A stretch of 64,000 bases of DNA from Dendrocalamus latiflorus (Eukaryota; Streptophyta; Magnoliopsida; Poales; Poaceae), in contig CM029670.1 in assembly GCA_017311315.1 (NCBI GenBank), forward strand, positions 22,657,449 through 22,721,448, written 5' to 3'. Below, one piece after another: positions 1-12,450 of this stretch. The position numbers and the translations under genes are program-made. The stretch's first letter is position 1. Each line of letters begins with the position of its first letter. The notes below the pieces were generated by a model. The model saw nothing but the letters and a program-made list of their open reading frames with translations, did not search any database and was not told where the DNA came from.

Positions 1-1320
1 GAAGTTGAGAACTAAAAACAATATGAAACTGAATATAAACTTGACCGCTGATTAAATTATTTTGTTTGAATCCTTGCTATTAGGTGCGGTTTGGTAATCC
101 TCTGAAACACTTGTGTGCTATGACACAATTCTGTAGCTGATTTATACCAGCTGTAGATACTAAGATTTTACCCTTTTTTTCAGTAGGATGAATATAAGGA
201 TTACACATTCCTGCTATTCCTATCTTCTTTATTCTACATCATTGTTAACATGAAATTTCATGGTATAACCACTTGTGGTTTTCTATTTACAAACTTGACT
301 GAAAAACACTAGAAGTGTACTTTACTGGTGAAAACTGCATATTGGATTGGTTGTAGTTTCTGAACTGAGTTATAAAAACTCTGTTTTTGTATACTAGATT
401 ATCTTATATTCGCCTGCGGATGTACTATTGCTACTACAATATACAACAGGAGTTTACTATCCAGATAAATCAGTTTCTCAAGTCAGCATTTCTACCTTGC
501 AATCTTTTGATTCTGAGCTATCAATGTGTGGGTTAAAATTGGATTATGCCAGGAGTTTTTTTGACCATGAAACCGTAGGGGAGGTCCCTACGGTATAAAG
601 AATAAATATATTAAAATAAGTAAAGTTTTATGTATATTATGCCAGGAGTTTGTTTCTCAAATGAGCATATCTACCTTGCAATCGCTTGTTTCTGAATTAA
701 TGTGTCATGTGTGAGTTCAAATTAGATTATGCCTGTTGTTGACGCTTACCTTATGAACTTTGTTAATTTACAGGGTATGGAAGTTCTTCCAGTCTAGAAC
801 AGGGTTGGGAAGATGATCTGTGTGTTGGTCTGATGAGAATGATTTGTATGGTTAGTTCTCTTAACTGCTCAGACCCAGGGTTTAACCTAATGAGTTTGAA
901 ATCTGGATTACGGGCAATTATAAAGATCCATCATATATTAGTCATTTCTCATGAGAGACGGACCAACCACGGGAGAGTCCATTGATGGTTGCTGCTGTGG
1001 AATCTGAAACCTTCACGATTGATTGGATGAGATGCTTGTTTTTGGTGCAACTATATCGATCAGAGCTGTGCTATGAATAAAGTTGGGCAATGACTGCCTC
1101 AGGTTTGTCGAAGTTGGTTTCCTCTAGTGATACTGCTTATGTGGTACATTGTCACTGGACCGTCGTTGAGTAAAACTTTCGTAAGGATAGATCAGACTGC
1201 ACTTTACTCACTTCACTTGCCATGTGCAGTTACTCGCATGTCATGTGCTATGGTAGCAACATTCCATGTTGGTATTTGTGTGATACTAATATTCCTCGGC
1301 TGTACGAACTGATCTTTTAA
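1..1320 (+). other. Possible 3' end of an upstream gene (last exon about 774 onward)
   Basis: A good 3' splice site (pyrimidine-rich tract, then TTTACAG ending near 773) is followed by sequence that stays open in one frame for about 70 codons (starting YGSSSLEQGWEDD), while another frame ends after only seven codons. An AATAAA-like signal lies near 1074. This fits a terminal exon plus 3' UTR of a plus-strand gene whose other exons lie left of the window. No protein family is recognised and the frame is uncertain. Nothing else gene-like was seen here. Confidence 0.25.
447..733. repeat. Diverged direct repeat split by a small hairpin-bearing insert
   Basis: Two roughly 90-100 bp copies (about 447-550 and 643-733) share the blocks CAGGAGTTT, TTTCTCAA, TCTACCTTGCAATC and GATTATGCC. 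The sequence between them contains a perfect 9-bp inverted repeat (ACCGTAGGG at 572-580, CCCTACGGT at 586-594, 5-base loop). It looks like a local duplication in an intron with a short insert between the copies. Confidence 0.5.
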
Positions 1321-1455
1321 GACGTGTGTATGAATGTGAGACTGAATACCGTGCTTTTATTTTGTTCTTTTTTTTTTTGGAGATGATACTGTCCTTTTAT
1401 GAGTGCGAGACTGAAACCCGTGCTTTCGTTTTGTACTTTTTTTGGAGAGGATACT
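1321..1455. repeat. Imperfect tandem duplication
   Basis: Two copies of a unit of about 65-70 bp share GAGACTGAA, CCGTGCTTT, TTTTGT, a T-run and GGAGA.GATACT. The sequence is non-coding. Confidence 0.45.
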
Positions 1456-1459
1456 AGTG

Positions 1460-2589
1460 CACCTCTGATTGTTCATAAGCAGTGTTCTGCTGATCCCAAG
1501 TGCCCCCCTAATTGATACTACGGTGCTTAGTGCGTTATCGTCCTGTGTGACGCTGTATCTGTATCCATTCCAATCGCTCCGTCCGACCGTGTTGTCTCCC
1601 GTTGCTCCAGTTGATTTCCTTGGGCGTTCGACACACGGAAGACCATTCTTTGGCTAGCAAGAAAGTTGGCATGGAACGCCCTTGAATATGGGGCTCAGCT
1701 GGCCTTTGATTACTTAAATTAAACTATGGATCACAAACTGGATTTAGTAGAAAGGGTATGGCAGCGAATAGGTAAAATTAGCTTCATTGTAGAAGCACTT
1801 GATCTGAATTGTTCAAACTTGAGAGTAGTTTCAGGTCATCGGTGAAGATATCCCAATATCTGATGATCTGCTGGTTAAAAATAGATGTACCAAGCAGGGA
1901 AAATTGTATCGGCCCAAACAATTATCGGAGGGCAGCAATATGTTCGATAACCGGTGGTTATCGGAAATTTTGGAATTTTTCGGTCAAAAATTTTGAATTG
2001 AAATATGAAATATCGAAAAACAATATTTTTTTAATAAATTTAAATTTTTTTGCCCGGTATAAAATTTTACCCGTCCCCGCTGATAAAGCCGGTTACTGAC
2101 GAAATTTCGCCGATACAATTTTCCCTGGTACCATAGATGGTTCAGAAGGGGTGCATACTCAAAGGAGGTGGAATGATAAGATCTACTGGAATAAGAATTA
2201 AGGGTTAAAATGTTGATTAGTTTTGTTTAAATAACTCATGTCTTACCTAATCACTGCCAAATTTGATTGGGCCTGCACAGAGAAAAAGTGATTGGCCCCA
2301 TGCATGTCAGCCGGCTCCTACTCGCTTGTTGTCGGTTGTTTCATTTATACTTGAAAGAGCCTAGGGATGGATTTCAGTTCCTCTCAAAAAGCAGAGGGAA
2401 TGTGTTCAGTTTAATGTCTTCCCTCTGGCCCCTCAGATTGAAACCTAATGGGCAAAATTTGATAAAGTACGGTGTAAAGCATTGTATACCGATGCAATTT
2501 AGCAACCTATGCATCGTATGTTATTATAATCTCGATTTGAGTCTTACAATTCTACGGCCGAGATTGAATGGACCGACTCAATAATGGGT
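1460..2589. other. Non-genic stretch
   Basis: Only short chance reading frames occur here. Between about 1890 and 2130 an A/T-rich block contains repeated CGGTTA/TCGGAAATTTT words typical of decayed grass repeats, but no inverted termini could be defined. No supported gene. Confidence 0.4.
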
Positions 2590-2594
2590 AAAGT

Positions 2595-3930
2595 TGATGG
2601 GATACGGGTAGTCTACACTACTGTAGATTAAAATTTTTCTACCGCGTAAACCAGGAAGCCATGTGAGTAAGAGATCATTGATCGTTATCACTAAACGTGA
2701 GTGCAGCGGAAGTAGAGTTGAAGCAGCCGATTTAACGAAAATGCGTCGGTGTAGTCGTAGTAGTCGATCGTCCTGAGGCCAACCATCTCTTCCTCACGAT
2801 CGTCTCGATCAGCGCCGTAGTCACAGCAACGCCTCTACCGATGTCGATATGTCCAAGGATGGAATACCGTGTGTCGGCGTGCTAGCACCAGTGCGCACGG
2901 TAGGGATTTGGCGGTTAGGGTTTCGACGGATGTGTTTCGAGATGCCTCCCTTAGCCCCGCACCTCTTTTATATAGCCTCACCCACTGGAAAACTATTATC
3001 CGGATCTTTATCGTTTCAACCCATTAAGTGTGTGACCCTGTAAGTTTATGTATATTTGGCTATGGGCCAAAAACTTCTTTCTGGTTCATAAGTCGGTAGC
3101 GGTCTCTAACAGGATATAACGACTCCCAAACATACATAAAGATTATATTAGACGAATCTATACAGTGCTTATGTACCGATCCCTTTGCCTCATGATACCA
3201 GATCAAACTCAATGCGAGAAGTGTGCTATCTATGATAGCTCGATCCTTCACTCGAACTGTAGTGGATTACTCAGTTGTGATTAACCCCTCAACCACATTC
3301 GGCATGGTCACGCACTTCCTTAATTCAACCGCATCTAGGGGCCTAGAGATACCTCTCCATTACATAGGAGGGGCAAATTCCATCTTGATCGCTTATATTT
3401 CTCCACATGTTTTATAGTAAACTCAAAAGCTACCTTTATAACCACTCTTAAGCAAACTATTACACATGTAGGTAACAATAACGATCTCAGTTCTAAGGAT
3501 TCTACATACACTATGTATGAGGCCAACTGATGATACTTATGAATATAACAATTTCTGCAATGTCTCATGGTGGGGTCAATCCAACATCATGTCCTCTAAC
3601 ATATATCCATATTATTGATGTGATATATCATATCTATGATCCGTAAAATATGATCATCAATCAATACATGTGCTGATCTGTATCATAATTATCCCACATA
3701 ATGTTATAAGATCAGGGATAATTTAGAATAACATCAAAACATAAATAGAGAGTTCCACGAACAAGTCATATACTTGTTGATTAATACAAAATATATTTAT
3801 TCAAGAGACAAAATAATATATTATTCAAAAGATCATAAACATAAAAGTGATACAATCATCTCCATGATTACCTTTAGGACATATCACTAACAATCATTTC
3901 TATGATTGTCTCTAGGGTATATCACTAACA
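2595..3930 (-). mobile_element. Solo LTR of a Copia-type retrotransposon with perfect 5-bp TSD
   Basis: Read on the minus strand the 1336-bp segment starts TGTTAGTGATATACCCTAG and ends CCCATCA. The start resembles long Copia LTRs of grasses that begin with a TGTT...ATATGCCCTAGAGGCAAT-like block. It is flanked on both sides by AAAGT (2590-2594 and 3931-3935), a perfect 5-bp target-site duplication. No primer-binding site, coding region or second LTR is present, so it is a solo LTR left by recombination between the two LTRs of a full element. The boundaries are read directly from the sequence; the Copia assignment is by resemblance. Confidence 0.85.
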
Positions 3931-3935
3931 AAAGT

Positions 3936-5518
3936 CTTAATTTAGTAGAATCTCAATTGTTACGGCTCTACTGAAAATTTGGTATGGTCGTGATCACAAT
4001 TTATATATGATTGTACCCATCCTAGTAATTAATTATAGATATTACTTGCATTATCCGTCCATGTCAAATGCACTTTCATTTTCACTATAAATTTTGCTTA
4101 AATGAAGATTTTGAAGGTATAATTTAAAAAATATAGCACCATTAAAAATATATGATAGGTTTTATAAAAGAGTAAATTGCATTGTGGATCCATAAATGTG
4201 CACGAGTTGTTCAAGTATTGAACTTCAAAATTGAACATCCACATATAACTCATATAACAAATGAGTCAAGTTAGGCCTAAGTGGTCCTTTTGCTGGCATT
4301 GAAGGCTTACGTGGCATCGACGTGGCAAATTACTTGTCCAGCGTCGCCTAAACTCCTCTCCATGTCCACCACTGGCACATCTATTCTAGTAGAAGGCTAG
4401 AAGCTCGACATAGCCGGCCACACCAGTCTGCTCCGCCGGCCTACTCTCCTCCCACATTCCGTCTCTCGAGGCTCGTGGACATTGCCGCCATGGAGCTCGC
4501 TGCCTCCAGTGAAGCTCCAATGCTTCACCCCTCTTCCACCAATCGATGGCGGGGGGGGGGGGGGGGGGGAGAAATCAGGCGAAGGTCCGCGATGACTCGA
4601 GGCATCCAACCAGCGGCTGGCCGTGGCTCAACGGCAGCCAACAGGGGGAGGTCACGCAGTCGGCCTCGGTGTCGTGCACAGCAGCGGGCAGGTTGCTTGA
4701 TCCCAACAGCTAGGTTGATCGCTAAAGAGATTATACTGTTGGTGCAGCTTATATTCGACTCTATGCGGCCTGTATTTGACTCCATCGACGTATATATATA
4801 CGAGCTAAGATGCATGTGGCGAATATGGCGCTGCTGATCGATTCCAATGCGGCCCAACCGCGCGCGGCGGCGCAGCTAGTGCTGCGCCGCGGTGAACCAG
4901 TCGATGTGAGCGTCGGGTAGTCGGGACCTCGCCTGCGTGGCTCTTGCGGTTAGTGCATGTCGATGCAAGAGTCAGGACTAGCCTTCGGCGATCTCAAGTT
5001 GTTCGTTCGGGACGTCTTTGATTCGCATGATTCTAAACATGCACGAACAGGAAAAAAAAACAGAAATACAATAAAAATGTATGTACAAATCAGAGATTAA
5101 CAAACACAAAAATTATGTAGGATTGGATGTTTGCAACACAAGAATAGGAGAAACACTGGAATTTTCACATAGTTGCACAAACATTGATATGGAAGCGGCA
5201 TCAACTACAATGGGTAGATTGGAACTTAATCATGCTATATATTTGCCTCTGTCTTATCGTGAAGGGAAAAAGTGGTTTAGTGGATGTTGTTTTTCCTATG
5301 GAATCAGGGGTGTAGAAAAGTTTCCTCCGTTTTTCCTTTGATCAATTCCTACATTTCAAATGGATCATTTTCATGGATCAATTCCTATGTTTCAAATGGA
5401 TGAACATGGATTAAATCCATAAGAACCAGATTTTCACTTTTCCTCTAAAATTCCTACGAATCAAAGAGGCCCTAAGATGTCTGAATAGGGAAGCAGTGAG
5501 GGGGTTCGGGGCTATCGA
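3936..5518. other. Non-genic stretch with a 19-G run and a MITE-like tail
   Basis: No coding region is supported. A run of 19 G residues lies at 4551-4569, followed by GC-rich sequence whose reading frames look like low-complexity shadows. Near 5330-5475 the words ATTTCAAATGGAT and CCTACGAATCAAAGAGGCCC resemble the ends of hAT-type miniature elements common in grasses, but a matching second terminus was not defined. Confidence 0.4.
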
Positions 5519-5780
5519 TGCAGACATTATTATCTATGTTATTTCATATATTATTTTTAATCCATCAAATACCTCAGAATAACATGAGCTCAGTAAAAGA
5601 GCTGAAGAGGAAGAGAAGTTTGTAGGTAAAGATGTCTACTTTTGCGTGGTCTAGTAAACAAGGATTAAAGAGTATGGTTGTGCGAATTTGAGTGTAATAG
5701 GTTGCTGTAATCAAGACAGAGATTGATATCGTCATTCATCAGGTTGTGAAGGGGTGAAGATCGAGGCCCCTGTATTATCT
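5519..5780 (+). mobile_element. 5' LTR (shortened) of a non-autonomous LTR retroelement
   Basis: This 262-bp segment aligns with both ends of the longer 3' LTR at 8940-10113: the opening around TATCTATGTTATTTCATATATT and GAGCTCAGTAAAAGAGCTGAAGAG, and the end from ATGTCTACTTTTGC through GCTGTAATC to CCCCTGTATTA. About 890 bp present in the 3' copy (about 9055-9940) are missing here. The primer-binding site follows directly, which fixes the right boundary. Confidence 0.7.
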
Positions 5781-5791
5781 TGGTATCAGAG
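5781..5791 (+). other. Primer-binding site, initiator-Met tRNA type
   Basis: TGGTATCAGAG immediately follows the left LTR. This is the usual plant LTR-retrotransposon primer-binding sequence complementary to the 3' end of initiator methionine tRNA. It orients the element on the plus strand. Confidence 0.75.
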
Positions 5792-8700
5792 TATGGTTGA
5801 TACGATAGGATTACTTAGTCGTAGCTTTATTTTATCTTATACACAAAAGCCAAAAAAAATTTCTTTTAGCCCATAGTTTCAATCTGTTATTTTGGTGAGT
5901 TTAGTTAGGTTTTAGTCCGTTAGAATATAATTACTTGTCGTATTTCCTTTGTTTTGATCTAGTTTTCATTTGTTCATTCAATTTGTGCATTATTTAGTAA
6001 ATCTGATGTAACTTTTGCACACGAAGTCTAATTTAGGCATTCTTGAATTCGTTGGAAAGCTTACAATAATACCTATCTATCCGTTTAGTAACTTTGCTAA
6101 TGTAGTGTCCAAATTTGGCTTCCTTATACATGTTTTCATCCCAGCAAGTTTCAGCACCTTTGTCATCGACCATGAGTTGTTCTTTTGCGTATTAGTTCGA
6201 TCTAAAGTGTGTGAGCCTTGTTTTCAGTACCCTACTTCAGTGTTTGCTGAGTCCATATATCAAAAACAAAAAAAAATATAAACCCTCATCTCCTTTGTGA
6301 ACCAATATGCTTTTTGTAAATACTTTGATTCTATTAAGACTAGCTGTATGATTTTGCTCTAGGGCTGCTCATATATCATTTAAGTGATCAATCTTGTGAG
6401 TTGTTCTTACTGAAATGAAGGGGTATATTGTGCTGCTCATTGATTCATCTTATTGGCCAAGTATAAACAAAAAAACAAAAACAGTATAAAAATGAAAAGA
6501 ATGCTTTGGCTGACACCTTTGTGAGCTATACCCAAGTTATCATGAAATTTCAGATTGTTCATTAGTTTTGTTTTGAGCAATCTTATGCCCTATTTCAATG
6601 TTCGAGTAATTAGCTAACGTCGCTTCATAACTTGTACAATTCGAGCTATTTGGTGTTGTTCACTTATATCATGTTTAGCTCATTTTTTTTATTGTATCAA
6701 GTTACGTCATCTTTGTGTGAGTTGTTTTATTCATCACTTATATCTTGAGATCAACAACTAGGCATTTGAATTCTAGTTTGAATTATTACCTAGCTTTAGA
6801 ATATCTACAATTTCGTATTGCATATATAAACACTTATCCTCTCCAACTCTACATATTAGCCATTGTTTCATACAACACTTGGACCTTGAATACACTCAAT
6901 CTATCACCTTTGATTGTCTACCGTTACTAAGATACACGTGTCTTTGCAATTCGAGGAGACATAATAATTTCGGTTGGTAAGGAGAGAGTGAGGATGAGAG
7001 ATTCCAGATAAATTCCACATATTCTTTGTTGTTCCAGTAACTAGGGTAGGACAAGATTATATGGTTCTTCCATTCTATGGAAGCACTGATCCTAATGAGT
7101 ACATTAGATGGGAGAAATAAATACAAGGTGAATTCAAGCACCATCAATGCATTTGTTATAAGAAAGTTTCACCATCGTGGAGTTTGAAGATTATGCAAAT
7201 TATTGGTGGATACAATATCCAAGAAGGCCCTTTGTGAAAACATGGGAAAACAAGGCCCTATTCGCTTTGGCTTCTGAAAGCCACTTTTCTATAGTAAATA
7301 GCTTTTCTACACTACCTAGCTTTCAAATGGAGTGCCTTTTCAAGGCGGGATCTACTAGTGATTGTAGTATACACTGTAGTGACTTTATTTATATCAGCCA
7401 AAATTGCACGTGAGTGTCTCTCTCTATAAACTTCTCTACAAACTGTTGCTATTTATAAGCCAAAGCCAAAAGCTATCAACAAAAGTTAATATGATTTCTC
7501 CCGTGAAAAGGCCTATAAGAGAAGAATTTGTATCACCCGATTGGTGCGAAGTCAAAACTAAAACTAAGTTTAATCTTAAGGTGCCAACTCTTGAAAACAA
7601 GGTTGAGCATGAGACTTTCCTTTTGGCCAAGGCATCGTGTAGTGTTGCCCCATTGCTATGTGCAACACATGAGGAGATCGTGGTTGACGGTAATTGCATC
7701 ATTACTAGCACACAGTCTATGGAGGATGAAACACATCAAAACCCATGTGAGGATGAGAGCCATATGGCCAAAATAAGTGAGAATGATAAAAAGAGTGAGT
7801 TATATGATTTCACCATATGTGAGATTGCGAGCATCTAAATTATAAGTGTGGGAGATACACCAATAGAAAAAAGAGAGATAGACGATAGGCTAAGTGAGGA
7901 TATTTCTGAAACTAATGGCTTCTCCTTCTAGTGCTGTGTCTCACGTTATGCAGGTTGACATTGAATATGAGGAGTTGGATATTCAATAACCGGCATCATT
8001 GGAAGAGAAAAATGAGGAGATAGCCATGGTTTGAGATGGAACACTTGCTGTCCTGTGGTTACATCATGAAAATACAATACTACAGGACCTACATCAACTG
8101 AGGAGGTCGATCGAGGTAACAATATTGGTGTTGAATTGGTTATTCATCACAAAAAGGTGAGTCTAAGTGAGAACTCTAGTGTTCCATTGATGATTCCACA
8201 TTTTGAACTTAATCTACATAATGTAGAGTCAATTACTCATAAGAAAATTCTTACTAGAATATCTCCCAACGATTCTTTGTGCCACATCATGTTCAATGAA
8301 TCTATAGACCTATCTAGTGTGATTGAGAGAGTTTCTGAAATTGCATGTTTAAAATCACTAGTTAGTAGTTACACTTATACATTAAATTTTATTGGAGATT
8401 GTGGTGCATATAGCAAGTTCTATGCTTATCGAATATATATTTCATGTGATAAGCTTACTGAATTCGAATTACATGTTTTGGGGAAATCATCGTTTGTACA
8501 ATATCATGAACATTTTGAGATGAATTTAAATGATAGTGCTTACTATTTAAAACGATATATGCCGTCTACTTATTTGTCTTTTACATGTGTAAGTAATTAG
8601 ACTAGCGTAGTTGAAGCATAGAAGGCATTAAAATTTTTCTCATGCATATTAAAATGATTTGATGTGGTGTTGTCAATTACTAACTTGTAAGCATGCTTAC

Positions 8701-8939
8701 AAAAGTCAAGGACGACTTTCTTCAACATGAGGGGGAATGATATGAATGAAAGAAGTGTTGCAATTTATACACAAAATACGTCGTATGGCCACTGTTGTGC
8801 TAAATGCATTGTGCAAAATAACGAGAATGACACAATAATTGATTTATACATATACCATGTATATATATGTTGTTCTCTTTCTTTAGCACACTTTCAGGTT
8901 ATCAAAAGTCGAGGATGACTTTTTTGAAGAAAGGGAGGA
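5792..8939 (+). mobile_element. Internal region of a non-autonomous LTR element
   Basis: About 3.1 kb lie between the primer-binding site and a purine tract (GAAGAAAGGGAGGA, about 8926-8939) that ends where the 3' LTR begins. There is no recognisable protease, reverse transcriptase, RNase H or integrase, and only broken reading frames, so the element would depend on enzymes supplied in trans. A possible hAT-type miniature insertion (about 7252-7472) begins GGCCCTATTCGCTTTGGCTT and ends with AAGCCAAAGCCAAAAGCT. Confidence 0.65.
7491..8600 (+). pseudogene. Decayed ORF of the non-autonomous LTR element
   Basis: From the ATG at 7491 a frame runs 115 codons to a TAA at 7838, continues in the same frame to a second stop near 7930, and a further open stretch (about 8070-8600, up to 177 codons) follows. 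The first part (VSPDWCEVKTKTKFNLKVP) and the later part (rich in L, S, H and Y) have protein-like composition but match no domain I recognise. No zinc knuckle or protease motif is visible. The pieces are probably fragments of one ancestral frame opened by stops and small indels. The function is unknown; a gag-like or element-specific protein is the simplest guess. Confidence 0.4.
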
Positions 8940-10113
8940 TGATACGGATATCCTTAGCTATGTTGTTCCATACATTATTTTCAATCTATCAAGTATCTCA
9001 GAAACAGCATGAGCTCACTAAAAGAGCTGAAGAGCAAGAGAAGCTTGTAGGTGAAGCTTGTGTAAAGAGTGGAGCCCGCATGAGGACTGGTAGGCAGAGA
9101 CGCCACAAGGAAAATAGTGGAACTTGCTGGACAATCAAGGGACGAAAGGAGGCAATGATGCACACTAATAGAAGATAGCTTAGTATTGTCCATGAAGTTC
9201 ACAATGATATGTACAACAACTCAAGAGGTTCCAGCATGGAAAAATATATACATGGAAAGATTATCAAGTCTATTTGCAACACATCAAACGTCGCATGGTT
9301 TAGAGCTTGCTATGTGAAGTTATGACAATTTGATTGAATATTGCATAGGCTGCCTAGAGTGATGCGTGAGAGATGCCAAACATAAAGAATCTGTCGATTG
9401 AAAGGCATTTCTTGTTGATATCCAACTATACTATGACTTCCCATTTGTTGAGAATGTTTTGTTTCATGTTTCACATGGATTTGGTAGCCATCCAAACAAA
9501 ATACGAAAATTTGAAGTCAGTTCAGATTTGGCTCAGCGCATCCAGCGAGACCTGCATTAAAAGGTCCATAACTTTTATAAATGGAGTTTGTTTTGGACGT
9601 GTGAGTATTTATTGAAAATCTTATTTTGAGACCCACATAATAGATGAAGTGTCAACATCAAATTCTACACATATACACTACAATAACAAAAACAAAATGA
9701 CGGTTGTATCATTTGTGTTTCCTTCTTGCTTGTATTGGAGTCCAAGTCTGTTTTAGATGTCTTAGGAGAGCTATATAAGCTATTGCATTACATCCATGTA
9801 ACTAAGACTATGTTATTCAGAAAAAGCTATTTGCTCTTGATTCTTGGATTTATGGTACACATTGCCTTCGAGAATTGGGAGTATTTTTGGATATTGCCAC
9901 TGTTCTTCTTATGATTTTCTCTTGTTTTTGCAAGAAGAATATGTCTACTTTTGCATGGTTGAATAGAAGAGGATCGAAGCATGTGATTGAGCGAATTTAA
10001 GTGTCATAGGTTGCTGTAATCGAGAAAATGGTTGGCACCATTGTTTCATCAGGTTGTACGGATTTACGTTATCAATAATCCTATATGATGAAGATCGAAT
10101 ACCCCTGTATTAA
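8940..10113 (+). mobile_element. 3' LTR (long form) of the non-autonomous LTR element
   Basis: Begins TGATACGGATATCC directly after a purine-rich tract and ends near CCCCTGTATTA. Its two ends align with the 262-bp left LTR; the middle is present only here. Because both LTRs are identical at insertion, either the left copy lost about 890 bp or this one gained an insert. The right boundary is accurate to a few bases, and a flanking duplication is not clear. Confidence 0.65.
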
Positions 10114-11944
10114 TGGTGAAACGCCAGTGACCGGTGCCATATGGATGCCACATCAATTGGCAAATTGCTTGTGTTTGACCAATTTATACAATTTTAGGAC
10201 ATAAATATCTAGTTTTAAACTTTAGTGACCTTCTCCACTTGAACAAATTTAAATCTATTTCTACAATTTGAGAACATAAATATCTTGTTTTAAACTTTAG
10301 TGACATACTCCACTTGAACCGCTTGCACATGTTTGGAGACCTACGGCGCATTTTACTAGTTAGTACAATCATGTAGGATCTACAGTACAGTCCTAATGGA
10401 GTATCTTCAATTCAAGATCCTAATCTTGACAACTTTGGATCTATGTGATGTACAATGCATTGTATAACCATACCAGCAATCAATTTAGGATGTGAATGGC
10501 TCATTTTTGTCTAGCTAGAGCTATATATTTAGTAGCAACTTGCAAAGCTACCACCTCTCATCCTCTTACCTCTCGATAATACTGCTCTTCCTCCTCTCAC
10601 TTCAGAACTCCGGCCTGCCTCTCACCACCGCCTCACCGGCGTTTCACCAGAGTTGAGTGCAGTGGGGGACCCAACCTTGTAGGTGTTCTTTGTATATTCT
10701 AGTTATTTTCTTTCTTTGCTTTCTCGATGAGGTTTGGTGCTAAGTCACCATCTAGCCTACTACTGGCTCCTTGGATCTCTTCTTCTTGGTGGTGATCTCC
10801 ATTACCGTTGGCATCCAAGGTTTTTATGCTCCCTCAACTAATTATTCTTTGAATAATTTACCCATTTTAGCAGTGGCGTTCATCGCCTAGTTCCCCGTCA
10901 TTGTGCGCACGATGGTGGCACCGCCTCCTCCAACTTCTTCCAAATCCTCTGGTTCTATCTACAACAAATCTGAATACATGCCTCATCATTAACCTAGATT
11001 CCTCATTCAAATCAGAGGAGTATTGCCATCATTATCTTAGATCTCCTCATCGAAGTCCCTCCGACTTTTCGATTATGTGATGCTATGAGATGCCACTAAG
11101 GAGATTCTTACTAGGAGGGCTTCTCCTTCAACCTCCTGCTTAAATGGCGGCAAAGGAGGCCTATTTCCATGGCGGTTGCACGGCGGCTCCACTTCAAGAG
11201 CTACGCCTCCTGCCATAGTGAGCATACAAAGGTTGTATGGTGGTCTACTTTGGTCTATGCCTCTCTCAGCCGGTCCCCTGCCAACGTTGTATGGCAGCCT
11301 ACTGTAGTCTACGCCTCCCTTGGCTGGTCCTCCACGTCACCAGCGTCTTCCACCATGGCTGCGCTCTCATCACCGACCACACCTCCAACCACATGGATTT
11401 AGTCAGCGCAGAAGATCCAGGTTGGCAACACGTGGAAGAGAAAAAAAAGCAGAAACTCCGGATAGGTGTTCCGGATGGCATCTATGTGATTTTCTCCTTT
11501 CTTTAAGGCAATCTTGTAATTTTGGGGATGTTTTGTTCTCCATCAAGTTAAATGAAATCAGGGGTGGCCCTTTAGGGCCGTATTTCCTTTTAAAAAAATT
11601 ACAGTATCAATTTTACGACAGAACTGCTAGGAAATGAGTGGCAAGCATTGCACACCACAGCCTCTTCATCAACAACAAAAATAAAAAGACAAGTGCACAG
11701 CGATATATTGCATTGCTTGCAACTAATAAGTTTCGACCTGGCCTTAAGCAACAAAATGGCCATGATCTAATCGCATCAAGCACAATTCCAGGCTTCTTAG
11801 GTGGATGTTAGCTGCCATATTCTGCAGTGCACAATAGTAATTGCCTAGGTAATATCATACGCCGGTGGAGAAGACAACTGCCTATTTCTGTTCCGACAGT
11901 TAACTAGCTAAGCTATAGCTATAACAATACCACATTTTACAACC
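10114..11944. other. Non-genic stretch downstream of the FPG gene
   Basis: Contains a 74-bp tandem duplication (units beginning near 10196 and 10270, sharing ACATAAATATCT, GTTTTAAACTTTAGTGAC and CTCCACTTGAAC). A C/T-rich and GC-rich block from about 10560 to 11410 gives several short overlapping frames without domain resemblance. The sequence to the right of about 11650 should include the 3' UTR of FPG, but no clear AATAAA was found on the minus strand. Confidence 0.4.
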
Positions 11945-12450
11945 TTAGGGCTGCCGCTTCTTCCTCTGTGGCCTCTTTGCCGGGACAGCATTTTCTTCCT
12001 TGTTTGACGAGCTCTTAGCCTCCGTTGCTGGCTGCTTCGGACCCCTCCTCTTCCCTGGTTTTGCGTCTACCTTATCATCAGCTGCTTCATCACCATTGCT
12101 ATCTTTCTTTGATGGGCCCTTTGCCGTCTTTGCTGGTTGCTTCCTTCCCCTCTTTGCTGGTTTTGCATCTTCCTCATCCTCTTGATCCTCATTGGCTTCA
12201 TCATCATGAGTATTAGCAGCTTTCTTAGACGAGACCTTTGCCGCCTTCAGCATTTGCTTCCTTCCCCTCTTGGTAGGTTTCACCTCTTCCTCTGCATCGT
12301 CCCCCTCATGATCATCATCATATATATTAGCAACTTCATTTGATGTGCCCTTTGCCGCCTTCACTCTTTGCTTTGCTGGTTTTTCTTCTTCCTCTTCATC
12401 AACAGTCTCTTTCATCGCTTCCTTTTTACCTTCTTTTGGAGCATTTCTGC
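11945..12450 (-). repeat. Repeated basic/acidic tail of FPG
   Basis: Within the last exon about five diverged copies of a module of 30-45 residues can be seen, each with KPxKRGRKQ or a variant, then KxAKxxSxK and an acidic stretch (for example DDEANEDQEDEEDAKPAKRG). The RGRK cores resemble AT-hooks. The DNA is correspondingly repetitive, with CTTCCCCTC and TTTGCTGG words on the plus strand. Confidence 0.7.

Noticed and set aside
4475..4857. Overlapping frames of 120 and 110 codons around the G run
   Set aside because: They depend on the homopolymer length and GC-rich low-complexity sequence, with no recognisable family.
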